Shown here piece by piece: positions 59,643 to 64,000 of a DNA stretch of 64,000 nt (position 1 is its first letter; each line of letters begins with the position of its first letter). The stretch comes from an uncultured Bacteroidales bacterium (GTDB taxonomy: Bacteria; Bacteroidota; Bacteroidia; Bacteroidales; FEN-979), in contig CAISRB010000028.1 in NCBI GenBank assembly GCA_903887775.1, positions 1 through 64,000 of the forward strand, read 5' to 3'. The notes under the pieces were generated by a model. The model was given only the letters and a program-made list of their open reading frames with translations, was not told the origin of the DNA and made no database searches. The position numbers and the translations under genes were made by a program.

Positions 59643-60785
59643 TTAATGCCATTTAAAGATCTTCAGTCCGGCAGTAAAGAATATAACGCCAATCGTCAGC
59701 ATGATGACGGAAGGCACGATTATTTCAGCAAATCCGGCGCCTTCTATAAAGATGCTGCGGACCCCATCCGCCATCATCGTAAGTGGAAATTTCTGAATTG
59801 CCGGGATGCTCCAGGCCGGGAAATTATGGTACGAAAAGAAAATGCCTGAAAGCACCATCATCGGCATACTTACGAGGTTGATCAGGCCGTTACCGATTTC
59901 TGTTTTCGAAGTATTGCACGAAAGGAACACCGCGATACCGGCAAATGCTGCATTCCCCGAAATGAAAAACAAAAGCAGGGCAGGAATACTACCCTGGATC
60001 GTGATATGGAAAACAAGCCAGGCAAAAAGGACCAGCAGTCCTGACTCAACGAAATTCATACTTATCCTCACCGTGATCAGGGCGACAAGAAAATTCGAAC
60101 GTTTCATCGGGGTCGCGACCATCCTGCGAAGCAGTTTTTTCGAACGTTTTTCAATAATATCGTAGCTGACTCCCCACATGCACGACATCATAACCCCCAT
60201 ACAAACCAGGCCGGGAATCAGGAAATCGATATACCTCGTACCTGTGACCGTAAGCGGTTGTATCTCAGTCTCAGACGGCCTGATGATCAGGTCCGGATCA
60301 TTCATCAGTTTTGAAAATTTGAGATAGATAAGCTGGGCATCGGGATTCATGGGGTCAAAATTGTACCGGAGATGTCCCTGGTTTTCATCTATCACCAGGT
60401 TCAGGTTACCGCGTTTCAGCATCGTCATAGCCGTGTTCCAGTTCAGTTCCCTGAAAATATAGGTTGTACCTCCGAGTTTTTCGTCAGGGACATTCAGCTC
60501 ACGAGAAATGGTTCCGTCTTTCCCGATAATGAGTACAGCCTTGTTCTTAAGCAGGAAAGTCCGTATCACCGAAACACTGTCTTGCTGTGAGTGCAGCAAG
60601 TGGTTATGCCCGATCACGGCAATAGTCACCGTGACATCCTTTTTCTTTGTAAAAGCCGCGCCCAACCCAATAGACATCAGTATCGGGAAGCCTATTCCCC
60701 AGAAAAGCACGGCCGGCTCGCGAAGTAGTTCACGGGCATTCGCGAGAATAAGCTGCCACAGCTGGCTGTTTCTTAATTTATTCAT
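59643..60785 (-). CDS. ABC-2 type exporter permease
   Basis: 380-residue membrane protein of the ABC-2 family. It has an N-terminal helix (LFWGIGFPILMSIGLGAAF), a large extracytoplasmic domain of about 150 residues, then five helices ending in the typical MMVLSGIFFSYHNFPAWS and the C-terminal helix. It forms an exporter with the ATPase encoded directly upstream (8-base overlap). The substrate is unknown; drug, lipid or natural-product export are all possible. Confidence 0.9.
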   Translation of the reverse strand: MNKLRNSQLWQLILANARELLREPAVLFWGIGFPILMSIGLGAAFTKKKDVTVTIAVIGHNHLLHSQQDSVSVIRTFLLKNKAVLIIGKDGTISRELNVPDEKLGGTTYIFRELNWNTAMTMLKRGNLNLVIDENQGHLRYNFDPMNPDAQLIYLKFSKLMNDPDLIIRPSETEIQPLTVTGTRYIDFLIPGLVCMGVMMSCMWGVSYDIIEKRSKKLLRRMVATPMKRSNFLVALITVRISMNFVESGLLVLFAWLVFHITIQGSIPALLLFFISGNAAFAGIAVFLSCNTSKTEIGNGLINLVSMPMMVLSGIFFSYHNFPAWSIPAIQKFPLTMMADGVRSIFIEGAGFAEIIVPSVIMLTIGVIFFTAGLKIFKWH

Positions 60786-61548
60786 TTAAATGCCTCCCCG
60801 TCAGTTCTATGAACAATTCATCGAGGTTCCTCGGCGGTCCATGGTATTCCTGTTTCTTTTCAATATCGGCGGATGACTTTCCGAGAAGGTCTTTAAGGGT
60901 ACCTTCTTTAAGAATTTTTCCATGGTCGATGATCACGATATAATCGCAAAGTTGTTCCGCTTCTTCCATGTAGTGTGTTGTCAGGATCAGCGAGGTTGAA
61001 GATGCCTCTTTCAGCTTGTTCAGTATCATCCACACTTCCCTCCTGGCCTGGGGATCAAGCCCGGTGGTCGGCTCATCGAGCAGCAGTATCTTCGGCTCGT
61101 TCAGGAGAGCCACACCCAGGGCCAGTTTCTGACGTTGTCCCCCGGAAAGATTAACCACATAAGATTGTCTTTTTTCTTCGAGCCCAACCAGGTTCATTAC
61201 CTCCTCGCAACGCTGCGGCCCCAGCGAGAAAAAACTCGCAAACAATCGCAAGGTCTCAAAGACACTGAGTTTGTCGATGAACCGCGTTTCCTGGAGCGAA
61301 AGCCCGATGATCCTACGGAACTCCTTTTCGTGTCCTTTCCATTGTTTGCCCGTGATAAGGATCTCCCCGCTATCGGGTTTCTGTATCCCTTCTATCATTT
61401 CAACCATCGTGGTTTTTCCCGCACCGTTCGGTCCAAGTAAAGCAACAAACTGTCCTGAAAGAATTTCCAGGTTGATCCCCCTCACGGCATGAACCGTTTT
61501 AAAGGATTTATGGACGTTTCTGACCTGTATGACCGCTTCCTGCATCAT
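60778..61548 (-). CDS. ABC transporter ATP-binding protein
   Basis: 256-residue ATPase with Walker A (GPNGAGKTTMVEMIEG), Q-loop (GLSLQETRF), signature LSGGQRQKLALG, Walker B (ILLLDEPTTGLDP) and switch histidine (LTTHYMEEAE). The start ATG at 61548 overlaps the rel stop (ATGATG), and 61545 is an alternative. It pairs with the ABC-2 permease. Its upstream in-frame extension into rel is discounted. Confidence 0.95.
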   Translation of the reverse strand: MMQEAVIQVRNVHKSFKTVHAVRGINLEILSGQFVALLGPNGAGKTTMVEMIEGIQKPDSGEILITGKQWKGHEKEFRRIIGLSLQETRFIDKLSVFETLRLFASFFSLGPQRCEEVMNLVGLEEKRQSYVVNLSGGQRQKLALGVALLNEPKILLLDEPTTGLDPQARREVWMILNKLKEASSTSLILTTHYMEEAEQLCDYIVIIDHGKILKEGTLKDLLGKSSADIEKKQEYHGPPRNLDELFIELTGRHLNE

Positions 61549-63536
61549 TTCCTGTTTTTCTGCCTGCCCTTTGGCCTGCCGGCCTCTTTTGCCGGCAAGG
61601 GTTCTTCTTTCGTAAGCCCGGATTTCCATTTTGCCTCGAGGATCCTGTATGGATACCTCATGATAAGTTGTCGCGAATTCGGGCAGTCGGTGCGATGGAT
61701 CTTAACCCCCTGGTAAACGCTGACAAATGCAAATATCTTGTTTCCCTGAACGGGATTGCAGCATTGCGCAAACTGGTAGTGAAAAGATTCATGCCGGTTG
61801 TCGATGATAAGATATTCCTTGCTGCCCGACGTCAGCTTTGACATCGTTTCGGGGAACTGCTCTTCTTCGACGGCAGCTTGCACCGGGGTAGCCGGTTTGG
61901 CCTCTGTCAGCGCTTTCTTGATCTTCAGGGGATCGAGTTTCCCTTCCCCGAATTTCTGGTAGAGGTCCAGGTAATTTTCGCATTCAAACGCATCGACCAG
62001 CCTCTGGATCACAATGTCGGTGAATTCCAACTCCAGCTGCAGGACTTTATTCTTTATGATCTCCTTGCCCAGATCCGCATCTTTGTACTGCTCCATTTTC
62101 AGGGCATGTTTGACACGGGCAATGTTACGCGGACTGCGTACGAACTCGAGCCAGCCTGAATTTGGTTTCTGGTTTTTAGAATTAAGGATCTTAACCGTGT
62201 CGCCGTTCCTGAGCATATGCTTCAGCTGAACGATCTTCCCGTTCACTATGGCCCCTGTACAGGTATGCCCTATCGTGGTATGGATCTCAAACGCAAAATC
62301 AAGGACAGTATAGCCGTTCTTCAGTCTTTTTAAATCGCCTTTCGGAGTAAAAACAAATATCTCGTCGGAATACAGCGCTCTTTTCTCTTTGTTTGTTGTG
62401 ATCCCCTGGTTATTGACAGGAGTTTCCAGCATTTCCCTGATCGCGGTATACAGGTCGGTTCCCTCTTCAGTCCTTGTTCCCGACTTATATTTCCAGTGAG
62501 CAGCCAGGCCTTTTTCGGCAATCTCATCCATGCGCCTGGTGCGGATCTGCACCTCCACCCAGCGACCATCAGGTCCTATGACGGTTGAATGAAGCGACTC
62601 ATATCCCGTGGATTTGGGAAATGAAATCCAGTCCCGAAGACGGCGGGGATTCGGAGTGTAGATATCAGTAACCAGCGAATAGATCTTCCAGCAGTCCGCC
62701 TTTTCGCTTTCAACCACCTCGTTCAGGATGATGCGAATGGCGAAGAGATCATAAATTTTTTCGAATTCCACTTTCTGGGCCTGCATCTTGCGGTTAATCG
62801 AAGGGATCGATTTAATGCGGCTCCTGATCTCGACCTTAAAGCCGTTTTCCTGTAATACTTCTTCTATAGGGCGGATGAAATCGCGGGTAAACCTGTCACG
62901 GTCATCTCGTGTTTCGGCCAGCTTCTGCTCAATATGCTGGTAAATATCCGGTTTTGTATACCGCATGACACGGTCCTCAAATTCAGTTTTTAACCTGTAA
63001 AGTCCTATACGATGCGTGATCGGCAAATACAACATCGATGCCTCCTTGAAAATTTCGGCCTGCTGTTCTTCAGGGGCTTCGCTGATGTGGCGCAACTGGT
63101 ATAGTTTCCTGGCAGTGCGGATGAGAATCACCCTGATATCGTCGGAACTCGTAAGCAGCAGCTTTATGAAATTTTCAACATTGGAATGGGCTTTGCGGGT
63201 ATCAAAAAGATCAATTTTCCGCAGGGCGGAAAGAAGCATGGCAATACCTGATGTATATTCCCTCCCAACCTGCTCAGGGTCAAGCTTTCCTTTGTCTATC
63301 AATGGCCAAAGCATGACAGTGACCATGGTCTCTGCATCCTGGTTCATTTCGCAAAGCAGAATATAGGAGATCTCGAAAGAAGCGCTTAAAAGTTCCGGGA
63401 ATTCCGCTTTGACATGTTCCTGCCGGATATATGACAAGGCCTTCTCCAGGAGGGGTTTCCCCCCGGCAAGGCGTGGGTCGTTCAGAAGACTTTCCCAAAA
63501 TACCCCGTTGGCCATAATTATATCCTGTTCACTCAT
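61545..63536 (-). CDS. rel: RelA-type (p)ppGpp synthetase with degenerate hydrolase domain
   Basis: 663-residue long RelA/SpoT homologue. The N-terminal HD domain has lost its metal site: VMLWPLIDKG stands where LLHDVVEDT is expected, and IRTARKLYQLRHI where KLADRLHNMRTL is expected. The synthetase is intact (SINRKMQAQKVEFEKIYDLF, FPKSTGYESLHSTVIGPDG, VEVQIRTRRMDEIAEKGL), followed by TGS (EIFVFTPKGDLKRL) and a CC/zinc-finger-like domain (CCNPVQG, HRTDCPN). The C-terminal ACT domain is absent and is replaced by a basic tail. It should be a ribosome-linked synthetase only, with a SpoT-like hydrolase elsewhere. First gene of an operon with the ABC exporter. Confidence 0.9.
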   Translation of the reverse strand: MSEQDIIMANGVFWESLLNDPRLAGGKPLLEKALSYIRQEHVKAEFPELLSASFEISYILLCEMNQDAETMVTVMLWPLIDKGKLDPEQVGREYTSGIAMLLSALRKIDLFDTRKAHSNVENFIKLLLTSSDDIRVILIRTARKLYQLRHISEAPEEQQAEIFKEASMLYLPITHRIGLYRLKTEFEDRVMRYTKPDIYQHIEQKLAETRDDRDRFTRDFIRPIEEVLQENGFKVEIRSRIKSIPSINRKMQAQKVEFEKIYDLFAIRIILNEVVESEKADCWKIYSLVTDIYTPNPRRLRDWISFPKSTGYESLHSTVIGPDGRWVEVQIRTRRMDEIAEKGLAAHWKYKSGTRTEEGTDLYTAIREMLETPVNNQGITTNKEKRALYSDEIFVFTPKGDLKRLKNGYTVLDFAFEIHTTIGHTCTGAIVNGKIVQLKHMLRNGDTVKILNSKNQKPNSGWLEFVRSPRNIARVKHALKMEQYKDADLGKEIIKNKVLQLELEFTDIVIQRLVDAFECENYLDLYQKFGEGKLDPLKIKKALTEAKPATPVQAAVEEEQFPETMSKLTSGSKEYLIIDNRHESFHYQFAQCCNPVQGNKIFAFVSVYQGVKIHRTDCPNSRQLIMRYPYRILEAKWKSGLTKEEPLPAKEAGRPKGRQKNRK

Positions 63537-63544
63537 CCAGGGTC

Positions 63545-63552
63545 CAAAATTA
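63545..63552 (-). promoter_or_regulatory. -7 element for the rel/ABC operon
   Basis: TAATTTTG on the minus strand, ending 8 bases before the rel ATG, so the leader would be very short. Confidence 0.55.
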
Positions 63553-63624
63553 GATGATTTTGATGCATGATAATTTCATTTTATTAAAATTGTTTCTAAA
63601 TTAGTTGCCTGATAATCCCTTTTT

Positions 63625-64000
63625 ATGTTTCGAATTGAAAGCAAGATAGATACATCTTCCTCTGATTTTATACGAAATAAGGAAGAATACCTGAATGTCC
63701 TTAAGACTTATAAACTGGTCCTTGCGAAAGTGAAGGCAGGCGGTCCTGAAGCGGCAGTCAAAAGGCATAAGGAGAGAGGGAAACTGCTTGCAAGGGAGAG
63801 GATAGACCTTCTTGTCGACAGGAACACTCCTTTTCTTGAATTATCTGCTCTGGCAGCTTACGATATGTATAACAACGAATTTCCTTCGGCCGGCCTGGTC
63901 ACGGGAATAGGTGTGATACACGGGAAGGAAACGATGATAGTGGCAAACGATGCCACCGTTAAGGGTGGCACATACATGAAAGAAGGTATCAAAAAACACG
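63625..64000 (+). CDS. Acyl-CoA carboxylase carboxyltransferase (beta) subunit, partial
   Basis: The first 125 codons of a gene that runs off the window: MFRIESKIDTSSSDFIRNKE, then KVKAGGPEAAVKRHKERGKL, LARERIDLLVDRNTPFLELS, a GLVTGIGVIHGKETMIVAND stretch and TVKGGTYMKEGIKKH. This is the biotin-dependent carboxyltransferase N-domain, closest in pattern to methylcrotonyl-CoA carboxylase beta (RIESKI start and GGTYMKEG block), which would place it in leucine breakdown. Propionyl-CoA carboxylase is the alternative. The frame stays open to the window edge. It is divergent from rel, with an 88-base gap and only a 7-of-8 promoter match. Confidence 0.85.
   Translation, partial: MFRIESKIDTSSSDFIRNKEEYLNVLKTYKLVLAKVKAGGPEAAVKRHKERGKLLARERIDLLVDRNTPFLELSALAAYDMYNNEFPSAGLVTGIGVIHGKETMIVANDATVKGGTYMKEGIKKH

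Overview
The window comes from a member of the Bacteroidota, most likely Bacteroidales or a close relative. Three lines of evidence support this. At least sixteen intergenic regions carry an exact copy of the Bacteroidota -7 promoter element TAnnTTTG. Shine-Dalgarno sites are weak, with one striking exception before ptb. The gene families are also typical: PorV/PorQ-type porin, type IX secretion sorting domains, a TonB receptor with an N-terminal carboxypeptidase-like domain, LruC and FISUMP proteins, group II GGGP synthase and paired ECF-sigma/membrane-protein cassettes. I see no phage, insertion sequence, CRISPR array or rRNA. There are two tRNAs. The window looks like ordinary chromosome with several envelope-related accessory blocks.

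Layout. 0.1-2.9 kb (minus): wbpB-wbpD-wbpE for a diacetamido uronic acid sugar nucleotide. 3.0-3.6: elbB. 3.7-9.8 (minus): operon of a phosphopantetheinyl transferase, metH, metF and GGGP synthase, facing ahcY (10.0-11.4); together these cover the activated methyl cycle. 11.5-12.4: a Rieske-like lipoprotein without the usual histidines and a small secreted basic protein. 12.5-21.8: TonB receptor, 1461-residue surface protein and PorV-like protein. 21.9-24.7: greA, HIT protein and a PurF-type amidotransferase. 24.8-28.2: mnmH/selU overlapping a NifS-SelD fusion, a compact selenium-to-tRNA module. 28.2-36.8: M14 peptidase, then TetR-TolC converging on an RND pump and its adaptor. 37.0-39.6: LruC lipoprotein and a second TetR. 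39.6-44.3: two ECF sigma cassettes with putative anti-sigma proteins and a secreted PKD protein. 44.4-47.3 (minus): queD, mntP, msrC, tnaA. 47.5-53.5: ptb, amino-acid permease with a PspC-like tail, buk, S9 peptidase. 53.8-58.4: a small repeat protein, two FISUMP proteins, and a PlsC-like/Lgt-like/membrane-protein operon. 58.6-58.8: tRNA-Thr and tRNA-Pro. 58.9-63.5 (minus): a Rel-type synthetase with a two-gene ABC exporter, and a cytidylate-kinase-like protein. 63.6-end: start of an acyl-CoA carboxylase beta subunit.

The most unusual signal is not a gene. Short tandem arrays of 7- or 8-base units (GCGAAAA/G, GTAAATC, GATTAGG, TAGCGAGG/AAA) sit at or next to stop codons. They lie in all three of the convergent intergenic gaps elbB/GGGPS, ahcY/Rieske-like and HIT/PurF. 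At the HIT/PurF gap they form a near-perfect 21-bp hairpin. In two genes the array encodes the C-terminal residues, and a related heptamer run lies in frame inside the NifS domain. Other points worth following are the NifS-SelD fusion, a candidate ECF promoter before the first sigma cassette, a periplasmic domain shared by the two ECF cassettes, and the PlsC/Lgt-like lipid cassette.
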